Below, piece after piece: positions 1 to 7,532 of a stretch of 64,000 bases of DNA (positions are counted from its first letter, which is position 1; each line of letters starts with the position of its first letter). The position numbers were made by a program, and so were the translations under genes. The notes under the pieces are model-generated. The model was not told where the DNA came from. It did not search any database and was given only the letters and a program-made list of their open reading frames with translations. The stretch comes from DATHAP01 sp963762865 (lineage in GTDB: Bacteria; Actinomycetota; Actinomycetes; JACCUZ01), in the NCBI GenBank assembly GCA_963762865.1, contig CAVXNC010000003.1, positions 411,957 through 475,956 on the forward strand, read 5' to 3'.

Positions 1-267
1 GTCGAGCGAGCCGCCCTTCGCCTCGTCGAGCCCCTTGACCCGGCGGGGGCTGTTGTCCAGCTCGGACAGGCCCATCGACTGCGCCAGCCGGCGGGCCGGG
101 TCGATGGTCAGCACGACGACGGTCCGGCCGGCCTCGGCGGCTCGCAGGCCGAGCGCCGCCGCGGTCGTCGTCTTGCCGACCCCACCGGCGCCGCAGCACA
201 CGATGATCCGCGTCGACCGGTTGGCGATGATCTCGTCGAGGTCGAGGCGGGCTGCTGGGGTCGTCAT
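1..267 (-). CDS. Get3/ArsA-like ATPase, second of a pair (3' part outside window)
   Basis: The 89 visible N-terminal residues include a P-loop (CCGAGGVGKTTTAAALG) and a following DPARRLAQSMG stretch, both typical of the ArsA/Get3 family of deviant Walker-A ATPases. The ATG at 267 lies 7 nt after the stop of the upstream paralogue, so the two are probably co-transcribed. Actinobacteria commonly carry this ATPase pair (Rv3679/Rv3680 in M. tuberculosis), often next to a whiB gene and a penicillin-binding protein that would lie further left. Arsenite transport is not implied, since no arsenic genes are adjacent. The role of the pair is not settled by sequence. Confidence 0.88.
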   Translation of the reverse strand, partial: MTTPAARLDLDEIIANRSTRIIVCCGAGGVGKTTTAAALGLRAAEAGRTVVVLTIDPARRLAQSMGLSELDNSPRRVKGLDEAKGGSLD

Positions 268-274
268 CGGACGC

Positions 275-1264
275 TCACGCCATGCCCTGCCGGCACAGCT
301 GCTCGGCCATCTCGTAGAGCGCACCGAGGTCGACGCCCTCGAGAGCCATCGGCAGGTCGTAGGTCGGGCGGCCGAGTGCCTTGACCACCCTGCGCTGCTT
401 CTTCTCCAGTGCCACCCGCTCGGCATGCTCGCCGGCCTCGGCGACCAGCGCGTCGACCGCGGTGGCGGCCCGGCCGATGCGGGCGGCCTCGAGCCCGGCG
501 AGCACCTCGGCCCGGTCCAGCGTGCCCTTGGCCGCAGCGGTCAGGTCGGCCTGCTTGAGCAGCGGGGCGCGGACCATGTTGACGACGACCCCGCCGACCG
601 GCAGGCCGGCCTTGGCCAGCTCGGTGACCGCGTCGCCGGTCTCCTGCACCGGCATCTCCTCGAGCAGGGTCACCAGGTGCACCGCGGTCATCGGGCTGCG
701 CAGCAGGCTCATGATCGAGTCGGCCTGGCCGCGGACCGGCCCGACGCGCGCCAGCCCCGCGACCTCCTCGTTGACCCCGAGGAAGCGGGTGATCCGGCCC
801 GTCGGCGGAGCGTCGAGCACGACGGCGTCGTAGATCGGGGTGCTGCCCTTGCGGCGACGTACCGCCTCGTAGACCTTGCCGGTGACCAGCACGTCGCGCA
901 TGCCGGGCGCGATCGTCGTCGCGAAGTCGATGGCGCCGATCCGGCGCAGGCCGCGGCCCGCGCGACCGAGCCGGTAGAACATGTCGAGGTACTCGAGCAG
1001 CGCCTCCTCCGGGTCGACCGCGAGGGCGAGCACGTCGCCACCACCGGCGCCGACGGCGACCTTGCGCTCCTCGTAGGGAAGCGGCGGGCAGTCGAAGAGC
1101 TGGGCGATGCCCTGGCGGTTCTCGACCTCGACGAGGAGGGTCCGCCGACCCTGGCCGGCGAGGGCGATGGCGAGCGCCGCGGCCACCGTGGTCTTGCCGG
1201 TGCCACCCTTGCCGGTGACGACGTGCAGCCGCACGCCTTCCCAGTCGGACTCCTGGCTCGCCAC
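275..1264 (-). CDS. Get3/ArsA-like ATPase, first of a pair
   Basis: 329 residues. A P-loop (VTGKGGTGKTTVAAALA) sits near residue 20 and an LDAPPTGRITRFL switch-type segment near residue 150, as in the ArsA/Get3 family. It is the upstream member of a two-gene unit with the truncated paralogue at 1-267, so a heterodimer is plausible (inference). The GTG start at 1264 is preceded by a TAGGCT -10 box with only 6 nt between them and no Shine-Dalgarno sequence, which suggests a leaderless mRNA. The gene is divergent from the GNAT gene. It is close in position and type to M. tuberculosis Rv3679. Confidence 0.9.
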   Translation of the reverse strand: MASQESDWEGVRLHVVTGKGGTGKTTVAAALAIALAGQGRRTLLVEVENRQGIAQLFDCPPLPYEERKVAVGAGGGDVLALAVDPEEALLEYLDMFYRLGRAGRGLRRIGAIDFATTIAPGMRDVLVTGKVYEAVRRRKGSTPIYDAVVLDAPPTGRITRFLGVNEEVAGLARVGPVRGQADSIMSLLRSPMTAVHLVTLLEEMPVQETGDAVTELAKAGLPVGGVVVNMVRAPLLKQADLTAAAKGTLDRAEVLAGLEAARIGRAATAVDALVAEAGEHAERVALEKKQRRVVKALGRPTYDLPMALEGVDLGALYEMAEQLCRQGMA

Positions 1265-1270
1265 CGGAGG

Positions 1271-1276
1271 AGCCTA
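1271..1276 (-). promoter_or_regulatory. -10 box of leaderless promoter for the ATPase pair
   Basis: TAGGCT on the minus strand, 6 nt upstream of the GTG at 1264. No ribosome binding site fits in between, so transcription probably starts at or next to the start codon. No clear -35 box is visible. Confidence 0.5.
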
Positions 1277-1306
1277 ACGAGCGGGCGGCGCCTCGCCCTC
1301 GCGGCC

Positions 1307-1312
1307 TACGGT
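1307..1312 (+). promoter_or_regulatory. -10 box of leaderless promoter for the GNAT gene
   Basis: TACGGT ends 6 nt before the GTG at 1319, the same geometry as the divergent TAGGCT box at 1271-1276. This supports GTG 1319 as the start codon. Confidence 0.45.
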
Positions 1313-1318
1313 GTCGCC

Positions 1319-1807
1319 GTGCCGACCCCGACCAAGCCGACGCTGCGGACCGACCGGCTGGTCCTCGTACCGCAGACCATCGACCAGGCCCGGGCGCTGC
1401 TGGCAGGCGAGGACCCCGGCCTGGAGCTCGCGCCCGGCTACCCGCACGCCGACACCCTCGACGGGCTGGGGATCTGGGTCGAGCACGGCGGGCCGGAGGA
1501 CGGCGGGTGGTTCGTCGCCTTGGCCGAGGACGGCCGGGTGGTCGGCGACTGCGGCACCCACGGACCGGCCGACAGCGACGGGCGGCTGGAGATCGGCTAC
1601 GGGCTGGCCGCGCCGTCCCGCGGCCGCGGGCTGGGCACCGAGGCGGTGCGCGCGATGGCCGACTGGCTGGCCGAGCAGCCGGGTGTCCGCGTGCTCACCG
1701 CCGACGTCGAGGTCGGCAACGAGCCGTCGCGGCGGCTGCTCGAGCGGCTGGGCTTCAGGGTCACCGGGACCCACGAGGGCCACTGGCAGCTGGAGCGAGA
1801 CGCCTGA
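1319..1807 (+). CDS. GNAT-family N-acetyltransferase (RimJ/RimL-like)
   Basis: 162 residues. It begins LRTDRLVLVP, the usual opening of RimJ-type acetyltransferases. The acetyl-CoA loop is seen as IGYGLAAPSRGRGLGTEAVRA and the C-terminal signature as NEPSRRLLERLGFRVTG. Substrate unknown. The reading frame stays open far upstream, but similarity begins only at the GTG at 1319, which also has a well-placed -10 box. The last 47 nt overlap the convergent hydrolase gene. Confidence 0.85.
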   Translation: MPTPTKPTLRTDRLVLVPQTIDQARALLAGEDPGLELAPGYPHADTLDGLGIWVEHGGPEDGGWFVALAEDGRVVGDCGTHGPADSDGRLEIGYGLAAPSRGRGLGTEAVRAMADWLAEQPGVRVLTADVEVGNEPSRRLLERLGFRVTGTHEGHWQLERDA

Positions 1808-2606
1808 CGGCGGCCAGGACGGTGGGCCAGGCCGTCGAGAGCGGGTCGATGAGCTCGAAGTGCCCCACCCCGTCGAGATCGTGCAGCTCCACGTCGTCGC
1901 CGGCGTCGGTCGCCATCCGGGCGTACGTCCGGCTGCATGCAACGGGGACGGTGGGGTCGGCCCTGCCGTGCACCAGGACCGTGCGGACCCCGAGGGGCAG
2001 CCACCGCGACGGGCTGGCGACGGCGTAGCGCTCGAGGAGCTCGCTCGGCGCACCGCCGAGCAAGGCGCCAGCGGCGTGGTCGCCGAGCCCCCGCTCCTCG
2101 GCGTCGACGAGGTCGCCCATCCCGGCGAGCGACACGACACCGGCCAGGGGGGTCGCGCCGCGCCGGTGCCACGGCGACGACCCGGGCAGCCGGTGCCGCG
2201 ACGCCACCCACAGCGCGAGGTGCCCGCCGGCGCTGTGCCCGACGACGACCGGCCCCGCCTCGGGCGACGCGACCCGGCCGGTCTCGGCGGCGACCAGCGC
2301 CGGCGCCACGTCAGCCACCAGCGCCAGGTCGTCGAACGTGCCCGGCCAGCCGCCGCCGGCCATGCCGACGCGGCGGTACTCGACCGTGGCGACGACGAAG
2401 CCCGCGTCGGCCAGTGCCTCGCTCTGCGGCCCGGCGTGCGCCCGGTCCCACTCGGCCCCCCAGAACCCGCCGTGCACGACCACGACCAGCGGCGCCGGGT
2501 CATCGCCCGGCGGCAGCCGGACGTCGACGACGTGCTCGGGCAGCGGCCCGTAGGACAGAGTCAGGTCCGGCGGCCTCGCGGACCGCGAGAGGACGTCGCG
2601 GGTCAC
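1761..2606 (-). CDS. Alpha/beta hydrolase, esterase/lipase type
   Basis: 281 residues. An oxyanion HGGFWG motif lies near residue 40, the nucleophile elbow is GHSAGG near residue 115, and a late Asp (GRADPTVP) and His (GVGHFE) complete the triad. This resembles the BD-FAE/dienelactone hydrolase-like group; substrate unknown. The GTG start at 2606 overlaps the stop of the upstream SDR gene (GTGA), so the two are translationally coupled. The 3' end overlaps the convergent GNAT gene by 47 nt. Confidence 0.85.
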   Translation of the reverse strand: MTRDVLSRSARPPDLTLSYGPLPEHVVDVRLPPGDDPAPLVVVVHGGFWGAEWDRAHAGPQSEALADAGFVVATVEYRRVGMAGGGWPGTFDDLALVADVAPALVAAETGRVASPEAGPVVVGHSAGGHLALWVASRHRLPGSSPWHRRGATPLAGVVSLAGMGDLVDAEERGLGDHAAGALLGGAPSELLERYAVASPSRWLPLGVRTVLVHGRADPTVPVACSRTYARMATDAGDDVELHDLDGVGHFELIDPLSTAWPTVLAAVRRLAPAASGPRGSR

Positions 2607-3403
2607 CCCTGCACCGCGCCGCCGTCGACGTTGAGGCCCTGCCCGGTGACGGCGCCGTTGACGACGCAGAACCACACGGCCTCGACCACCTCGTCGACGG
2701 TGACCAGCCGGCCGATCGGCTGCTTGCGCTCGAGGATGGTGCGGGCCTCCTCGGGGCTGCGCCCGGTCTGCGCGACGATCGTCGCGACGGTCCCGTCGGT
2801 CATCGCGGTGTCCACGTAGGCGGGGCAGACGGCGTTGGCCGTGACGCCGGTGCGGGCCAGCTCGGCGGCCACGGATCGTACGAGGCCGAGGACGCCGTGC
2901 TTGGCGGCCGTGTAGCCGGCGATGTAGGGCTCGCCCCGCTTGGCGGCCATCGAGGCCACGACCACGAGGCGGCCCCACCCGGCGTCGACCATGGCGGGCG
3001 CCGTGCGGCGTACGCACCGGAAGGGTGCCGTGAGGTTGAGCGCGAGCTGGCGCTCCCACATCTCGTCGGGGTAGCGACCGATGGGCGACGACAGCCCCTC
3101 GCCGGCGTTGGCGACCAGCACCGACGGTGCGCCCCATGCCTGCTCGACGGTGTCGACGACCGCGTCGGGCGCGGCGGGGTCGAGCATGTCGGCCGGCAGC
3201 ACCAGGGTCTCGCCCGCGCACGCGTGGGCCGTGGTGCGCAGCTCGTCCTCGCTGCGCGCGGTGAGCGCCACCCGGTAGCCCTGCTGCGAGAGGCGCACGG
3301 CGACCCCGCGACCGATGCCGCGGCCGGCGCCGGTGACCAGGGCGACACGGCGGACGTCGGCCACCGGATCATCGGGGGCAGCGGTGCTGTCGGACGGCGG
3401 CAT
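2603..3403 (-). CDS. Short-chain dehydrogenase/reductase
   Basis: 266 residues. The NAD(P)-binding motif TGAGRGIG is near residue 20, the structural NAG motif follows, and the catalytic Ser...YTAAK is near residue 155. The C-terminus GLNVDGGAVQ is typical of classical SDRs such as 3-hydroxyacyl or 3-hydroxybutyrate dehydrogenases. The ATG at 3403 is chosen because a CATACT -10-like box lies 6 nt upstream; an in-frame extension upstream lacks similarity. It forms a two-gene unit with the downstream hydrolase. The substrate cannot be told. Confidence 0.88.
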   Translation of the reverse strand: MPPSDSTAAPDDPVADVRRVALVTGAGRGIGRGVAVRLSQQGYRVALTARSEDELRTTAHACAGETLVLPADMLDPAAPDAVVDTVEQAWGAPSVLVANAGEGLSSPIGRYPDEMWERQLALNLTAPFRCVRRTAPAMVDAGWGRLVVVASMAAKRGEPYIAGYTAAKHGVLGLVRSVAAELARTGVTANAVCPAYVDTAMTDGTVATIVAQTGRSPEEARTILERKQPIGRLVTVDEVVEAVWFCVVNGAVTGQGLNVDGGAVQG

Positions 3404-3409
3404 CCGCGC

Positions 3410-3415
3410 AGTATG
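3410..3415 (-). promoter_or_regulatory. -10 box of probable leaderless promoter for the SDR gene
   Basis: CATACT (NANNNT type) on the minus strand, separated from the ATG at 3403 by 6 nt. The divergent gene at 3449 has its own TAGGGT box 20 bp away. Confidence 0.35.
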
Positions 3416-3435
3416 GCGGCTGACTGTCCTCCCAC

Positions 3436-3441
3436 TAGGGT
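3436..3441 (+). promoter_or_regulatory. -10 box of leaderless promoter for the DUF4177-RidA unit
   Basis: TAGGGT, 7 nt before the ATG at 3449. No Shine-Dalgarno sequence is present between box and start. Confidence 0.45.
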
Positions 3442-3448
3442 CCGTGGC

Positions 3449-3607
3449 ATGACGAAGTGGGAGTACGCCACCGTGCCGTTGCTCGTGCACGCGACCAAGC
3501 AGATCCTCGACACCTGGGGCGAGGACGGCTGGGAGCTCGTGCAGGTCGTGCCCGGGCCGGGCGGCGGCGAGCAGGTCGTGGCCTACCTGAAGCGGGCGAA
3601 GCAGTGA
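3449..3607 (+). CDS. Small DUF4177-like protein
   Basis: A 52-residue protein beginning MTKWEYATVPLL and containing DTWGEDGWELVQVV, the pattern of the DUF4177 family of small alpha/beta proteins. M. tuberculosis has a small protein, Rv3678A, at the same place. The stop TGA overlaps the GTG of the RidA gene, so the two are translated as a pair. Function unknown. Confidence 0.8.
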   Translation: MTKWEYATVPLLVHATKQILDTWGEDGWELVQVVPGPGGGEQVVAYLKRAKQ

Positions 3608-4065
3608 CCACCCCCGAGGAGCGCATCGCCGAGCTGGGTCTGACCCTGCCGTCGGACGTGGCGCCGCTGGCGGCCTACGTCCCGGCGGTGCGCACCGGCG
3701 ATCTGGTCTTCACCGCCGGCCAGCTGCCCCGCCGCGACGGCGAGCTGGTCGCGACCGGCAAGGTCGGCGCGGAGGTGACGCCGGAGGTCGGGGTGGAGGC
3801 TGCCGCGGCGTGCGCGCTCAACGCGCTGGCGGCCATCAAGGGCGAGATCGGTGAGCTCTCGGCGATCCGGCGGGTCGTGAAGGTCGTCGTCTTCGTGGCG
3901 AGCGCGCCGGACTTCACCGGCCAGCCGGGCGTGGCCAACGGCGCGAGCGAGCTGCTCGGCAAGGTCCTCGGCGACGCGGGTGTGCACGCCCGCAGCGCCG
4001 TCGGGGTCGCCGCGCTGCCGCTCGACGTGCCCGTCGAGGTCGAGCTGGTCGTCGAGGTCGGCTAA
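3604..4065 (+). CDS. RidA/YjgF-family protein
   Basis: 153 residues, of the usual RidA length plus a short N-terminus. GDLVFTAGQLPRRDG near residue 35 and HARSAVGVAALPLDVPVEVE near residue 125 match the family, including the Arg used for imine/enamine substrate binding in RidA. RidA proteins deaminate reactive 2-aminoacrylate-type intermediates in the cytoplasm. Actinobacterial members at this locus (Rv3678c-like) are not proven to do so. The GTG start overlaps the preceding stop by 4 nt. Confidence 0.88.
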   Translation: MTTPEERIAELGLTLPSDVAPLAAYVPAVRTGDLVFTAGQLPRRDGELVATGKVGAEVTPEVGVEAAAACALNALAAIKGEIGELSAIRRVVKVVVFVASAPDFTGQPGVANGASELLGKVLGDAGVHARSAVGVAALPLDVPVEVELVVEVG

Positions 4066-4069
4066 GCCG

Positions 4070-4762
4070 CTAGTCGTCGGTGCCGGTCGACTCGTTCTCG
4101 CCATCGAGGGCGGGCGAACGGCGCGTCGCGGCCTGCAGGAAGGCGATCTCGTACGCCGTCGCACTGAGCTGGACAGCGACCCTGGCCAGGTCGTTGATGC
4201 GACCGTCCTCGCCGTCGCCGGTCACGACGTCGCCCTCGAGGTGCTCGCGCAGCTTGGCGCCGAGCTCCGCCGCGGTGCGCGCGGCCTCGAGCTGCAGGCT
4301 GCTGACGACGTCCAGCGACACGCCTTGCGCGGCGAGCATCCGGCCGACGCCGACGAGCACCGTGTGGCTCACCAGCTGGCCGTCGGCGTCGCGCCACGCC
4401 AGGCCGGTCTCGGTGAGGTCGTCGGGCAGGTCGGGCATCAGCTGGCGGATCTTCTCGACCGGCAGCGGCACCGTCGGGCTTATGTCGGAGCTGCCCTCGC
4501 GGAAGCGGCGCCGCCGGTCGGCGACGATCGCGCTGTAGTCGCCTGGCGACTCGATGAGCCGCTTGATGGCGACGAGGGTGAAGCCCTCACGCTGCAGCGA
4601 GCCGATCAGCTGCAGTCGCGCCAGGTGCGACCCGTTGTAGTGGGCGATCCGACCGCGGATCTCCGGGGAGTGCAGCAGTCCCCGTGACTGGTAGGCGCGG
4701 ATGTTCCGCGCAGTCATGCCCGAACGGTCGGCAAGCTCGGCGATCGTCAACGTGTCGGCCAC
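4070..4762 (-). CDS. MerR-family transcriptional regulator
   Basis: 230 residues. The N-terminal winged helix-turn-helix is clear: LTIAELADRSGMTARNIRAY, then RGLLHSPEIRGRIAHYNGSH and LQREGFTLVAIKRLIES. The rest (residues 80-230) has no recognised ligand domain. The GTG start at 4762 follows an AAGGGGG ribosome binding site. It is convergent with ridA and divergent from the Nudix gene, whose promoter it may share within 76 bp. Effector unknown. Confidence 0.85.
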   Translation of the reverse strand: MADTLTIAELADRSGMTARNIRAYQSRGLLHSPEIRGRIAHYNGSHLARLQLIGSLQREGFTLVAIKRLIESPGDYSAIVADRRRRFREGSSDISPTVPLPVEKIRQLMPDLPDDLTETGLAWRDADGQLVSHTVLVGVGRMLAAQGVSLDVVSSLQLEAARTAAELGAKLREHLEGDVVTGDGEDGRINDLARVAVQLSATAYEIAFLQAATRRSPALDGENESTGTDD

Positions 4763-4826
4763 GCAACCCCCTTCGGGCGTTCCCCCGGGCTCGATCCACA
4801 GACCGTACCTCGCCGACGGCTCGGCC

Positions 4827-4832
4827 TACGAT
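4827..4832 (+). promoter_or_regulatory. -10 box of leaderless promoter for the Nudix-MBL unit
   Basis: TACGAT, 6 nt before the ATG at 4839. It lies in the 76-bp divergent region shared with the MerR gene. Confidence 0.45.
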
Positions 4833-4838
4833 CGCCGG

Positions 4839-5669
4839 ATGGTCGAGGTGCCGGAGTCGTTGGTCGAGCGGGCGCGCGCCTACCTCGCCGACCCGCAGGA
4901 CGCGGTGCTGCCGCGGGACGCGGCGACCGTCGTGCTGCTGCGCGATGCTGCGGCGGGAGACGGCCCGGCCGGGGACGGCGGGCTCGAGGTCTACCTGCTG
5001 CGCCGGGCGGGCTCGATGGCCTTCGCCGCAGGGATGCACGTCTTTCCGGGTGGTTCGGTCGACCCGCGCGACGGCGACGCGCAGACCGCGTGGGCCGGCC
5101 CGCCCCCGGCCGAGTGGGGGCGGCGGCTGGGGTGCGCCGAGGACCTCGCGCGGGCCCTGGTGTGCGCCGCTGTGCGCGAGACCTTCGAGGAGTCGGGGGT
5201 CATGCTGGCCGGGCCGTCTGCCGACGCCGTCGTGGCCGACACGACGGCCGACGACTGGGAGGCCGACCGGCAGGCGCTGCTCGACAGGTCGCTGTCGATG
5301 TCCGCGCTGCTCGCGCGACGTGGGCTGGTGCTCCGCAGTGACCTGCTCGGCGCCTTCGCGCACTGGATCACACCGGAGTTCGAACCGCGACGCTTCGACA
5401 CCAGGTTCTTCCTGGCGGCCCTGCCCGTCGGTCAGCTCGCGCGCGACGTGAGTGGCGAGGCCGACGCTGCCGACTGGATGCGGGTGACCGACGCCGTGCG
5501 AGCCTTCGACGACGGGCGGCTGGCGATGCTGCCGCCGACGATCGAGGCGCTGCGCGAGCTCGCGCCGTGCCGTGACGTGGCCGCGGCGCTGGCAGCGCCG
5601 CGCGAGGTGCGGCCGATCATGCCGCGGCTGGTCGCCGACGGCCGGACCCTGCGGCTGGAGGTGGAGTGA
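4839..5669 (+). CDS. Nudix hydrolase (NUDT19-like arrangement)
   Basis: 276 residues. MHVFPGGSVDPRDGD (about residues 67-81) precedes the Nudix core RETFEESGVML (about residues 110-120). A roughly 25-residue insertion separates the PGG part from the REXXEE part, as in the NUDT19-type subgroup. The substrate, a nucleoside diphosphate derivative or acyl-CoA, is undetermined. Its stop overlaps the GTG of the next gene by 4 nt. Confidence 0.82.
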   Translation: MVEVPESLVERARAYLADPQDAVLPRDAATVVLLRDAAAGDGPAGDGGLEVYLLRRAGSMAFAAGMHVFPGGSVDPRDGDAQTAWAGPPPAEWGRRLGCAEDLARALVCAAVRETFEESGVMLAGPSADAVVADTTADDWEADRQALLDRSLSMSALLARRGLVLRSDLLGAFAHWITPEFEPRRFDTRFFLAALPVGQLARDVSGEADAADWMRVTDAVRAFDDGRLAMLPPTIEALRELAPCRDVAAALAAPREVRPIMPRLVADGRTLRLEVE

Positions 5670-6463
5670 GCGTCAGCGACCCGTCGGCGACCCCGGTCGA
5701 TGTCCCTGCCTGGTGCACCCTGGTGCGGGCCGACAACCCCGGCCCGATGACCCTCGACGGCACCAACACGTACGTCCTCCAGGGCCGTGACGGGCTCGTC
5801 GTCGTCGACCCTGGACCGCGCGACGAGCAGCACCTGCGCCGGGTGGCCGGCCACGGCGAGGTCCAGCTGACGCTGCTGACGCACGGGCACCCGGACCACG
5901 CGGAGGGCGCGCAGCGCTTCCACGAGCTGACCGGGGCGCCGGTGCTGGCCCGCGACCCGGCGCAGTGCATCGGGACCGACGAGCCGTTGGGGGAGGACGG
6001 CGAGAGCGCCGGGGTGGCCGGCCTGCTGGTCGACGTGCTGCACACGCCGGGCCACACGGCCGACTCGGTCTGCTTCGTCGTCACGGGTGGCGCGGGGTCG
6101 CGCGTAGTGCTCACCGGTGACACCGTCCTCGGCCGGGGCACCACGGTGGTGGCCCACCCGGACGGGGCTTTGGCTCCGTACCTCCACTCGCTGCGACGGA
6201 TCGTCACGCTCGGCGCGGTGACGCTGCTGCCGGGCCACGGACCGGTCCGGGCGGACGCTGCCGCCCTGGCGACGGAGTACCTCGCGCACCGCGAGGCCCG
6301 GCTGGAGCAGGTGCGCGCCGCGGTGGCCGCGGGCGCGACGACGGCGCCGGAGGTGGTGCGGGTGGTCTATGCCGACGTCGACCAGGCGCTGTGGCCGGCC
6401 GCCGAGCTCTCGGTGCGGGCCCAGCTCGACTACCTGACGGCCGAGTCGGAGGCCGGCGCCTGA
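5666..6463 (+). CDS. Metallo-beta-lactamase-fold hydrolase (LACTB2-like)
   Basis: 265 residues. The zinc motif THGHPDHAEG lies near residue 72, with HTPGHTADS, LTGDTVLGRG and LLPGHGP as the further ligands. A C-terminal helical domain (about residues 200-265) is typical of LACTB2-like endoribonuclease or hydrolase proteins. It corresponds in place to M. tuberculosis Rv3677c, which lies beside crp. The GTG start overlaps the preceding stop. True substrate unknown. Confidence 0.86.
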   Translation: MSVSDPSATPVDVPAWCTLVRADNPGPMTLDGTNTYVLQGRDGLVVVDPGPRDEQHLRRVAGHGEVQLTLLTHGHPDHAEGAQRFHELTGAPVLARDPAQCIGTDEPLGEDGESAGVAGLLVDVLHTPGHTADSVCFVVTGGAGSRVVLTGDTVLGRGTTVVAHPDGALAPYLHSLRRIVTLGAVTLLPGHGPVRADAAALATEYLAHREARLEQVRAAVAAGATTAPEVVRVVYADVDQALWPAAELSVRAQLDYLTAESEAGA

Positions 6464-6496
6464 CCCGCCCCGCTGGAGCGCCCGCCTGGTGGCTGG

Positions 6497-7252
6497 CTAC
6501 CCGGCGCGGCGGGTGAGGCGCTCGAGGTCGAGGATCACCACGGCCCGGCCGTCCAGGCGCAGGAAGCCGCGGCCGGCGAAGTCGGCCAGCGCCTTGTTGA
6601 CCGTCTCGCGGGAGGCGCCGACCAGCTGGGCGAGCTCCTCCTGGGTGAGGTCGTGGGTGACCCGCAGGCCGTCGGAGGTCTCCACGCCGAAGCGCTGCGC
6701 GAGGTCGAGCAGGGCCTTGGCCACCCGGCCGGGCACGTCGCTGAAGACCAGGTCGGCCATCGCCTCGTTGGTGCGGCGCAGCCGTCGGGCCAGCGCGGCC
6801 AGCAGCCGGCCGGCCACCTCGGGTCGCTGGCTGAGCAGCGGGTCGAGGTCGCTGTTGCCGAGACCCGACAGCGTCGTCGCCGTCACAGCAGTCGCCGTGG
6901 CGGTGCGGGGGCCGGGGTCGAAGAGCGACAGCTCGCCGAACATCTCGCCCGGGCCCATCACGGCGAGCAGGTTCTCGCGTCCGTCGGCGGCGGTGCGGCC
7001 GAGCTTCACCTTGCCGGTGGTGACGACGTAGAGCCGGTCGCCCGGGTCGCCCTCGTTGAAGAGCGTCTCGCCGCGGCCGAGCTTGATCTCGTCCATCCGG
7101 AGGCGCAGCGCCTCCTGGGCCTCCGGGTCGAGCGCCGCGAAGAGCGGCGAGCTGCCGAGGGGACCGACCGGGCCGCCGCCGGTCGCGCCGGTCCTGGATC
7201 CGATCCCCGCGTTGCTGCCGTCGTTGGTGCCGTTGCCGACCTGCTCGCTCAC
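6497..7252 (-). CDS. crp: CRP/FNR-family cAMP-type global regulator
   Basis: 251 residues from a GTG at 7252 preceded by GAGAGGG 6 nt upstream. After a glycine-rich leader of about 30 residues comes a cyclic-nucleotide domain with the phosphate-binding cassette GELSLFDPGPRTATATAV. The C-terminal helix-turn-helix is LTQEELAQLVGASRETVNKA. It corresponds in place and sequence type to M. tuberculosis Crp (Rv3676) and Corynebacterium GlxR, which bind GTGA-N6-TCAC sites. Such a site lies ahead of the actP operon in this window. The frame stays open 68 codons further upstream but without family similarity. Confidence 0.92.
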   Translation of the reverse strand: MSEQVGNGTNDGSNAGIGSRTGATGGGPVGPLGSSPLFAALDPEAQEALRLRMDEIKLGRGETLFNEGDPGDRLYVVTTGKVKLGRTAADGRENLLAVMGPGEMFGELSLFDPGPRTATATAVTATTLSGLGNSDLDPLLSQRPEVAGRLLAALARRLRRTNEAMADLVFSDVPGRVAKALLDLAQRFGVETSDGLRVTHDLTQEELAQLVGASRETVNKALADFAGRGFLRLDGRAVVILDLERLTRRAG

Positions 7253-7422
7253 GTCCGCCCTCTCACCAGCCCCGTCCGCCGGATTGCCGGGTCCGACCCC
7301 GGACGGCTCAGTCTGCCCCACCCGGTGCCCGGACGCGGTGACGGGCGTTCCGCCGACCCGGTCGGCTGGCCGGTCGCGCGCTCGATCGGCGGGCCTGACC
7401 GCGGCAACTGACCCCAGGGCGC

Positions 7423-7472
7423 GGCAAATTAGCCGCTGTCTGCAGTCATTGACCACGCGAGCGTGATCAATT
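7423..7472. repeat. Half copy of a dispersed palindromic repeat (copy A)
   Basis: From GGCAAATTAGCC to GCGTGATCAATT this stretch matches the right half of the 88-bp palindrome at 37778-37865 (about 7 differences in 50 bp, same length). It contains the 20-bp inverted repeat TGACCACGCGAGCGTGATCA at 7450-7469. The left half is degenerate here. It lies about 170-220 bp upstream of the crp start codon. Confidence 0.7.
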
Positions 7473-7473
7473 C

Positions 7474-7500
7474 GGCCGAGGCGGCCGAGGCGGCCGAGGC
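7474..7500. repeat. Three tandem copies of a 9-bp unit
   Basis: GGCCGAGGC is repeated three times without change, followed by a partly matching GGCGAGGCGG. It lies between the 3' end of the RsiG-like gene (7533) and copy A of the palindromic repeat. The 280 bp from 7253 to 7532 contain only this, the repeat copy and the presumed crp promoter. Confidence 0.7.
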
Positions 7501-7532
7501 GGCGAGGCGGCGGGGGTCGCGCGGACGGCGGC

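Noticed and set aside
275..1264. Arsenite efflux pump ATPase
   Set aside because: There are no arsB, arsC or arsR genes. The tandem pair is the general actinobacterial Get3/ArsA-like type.
35..1318. Long plus-strand extension upstream of the GNAT gene
   Set aside because: It lies antisense to the ATPase pair and has no similarity. The acetyltransferase starts at GTG 1319 with its own -10 box.
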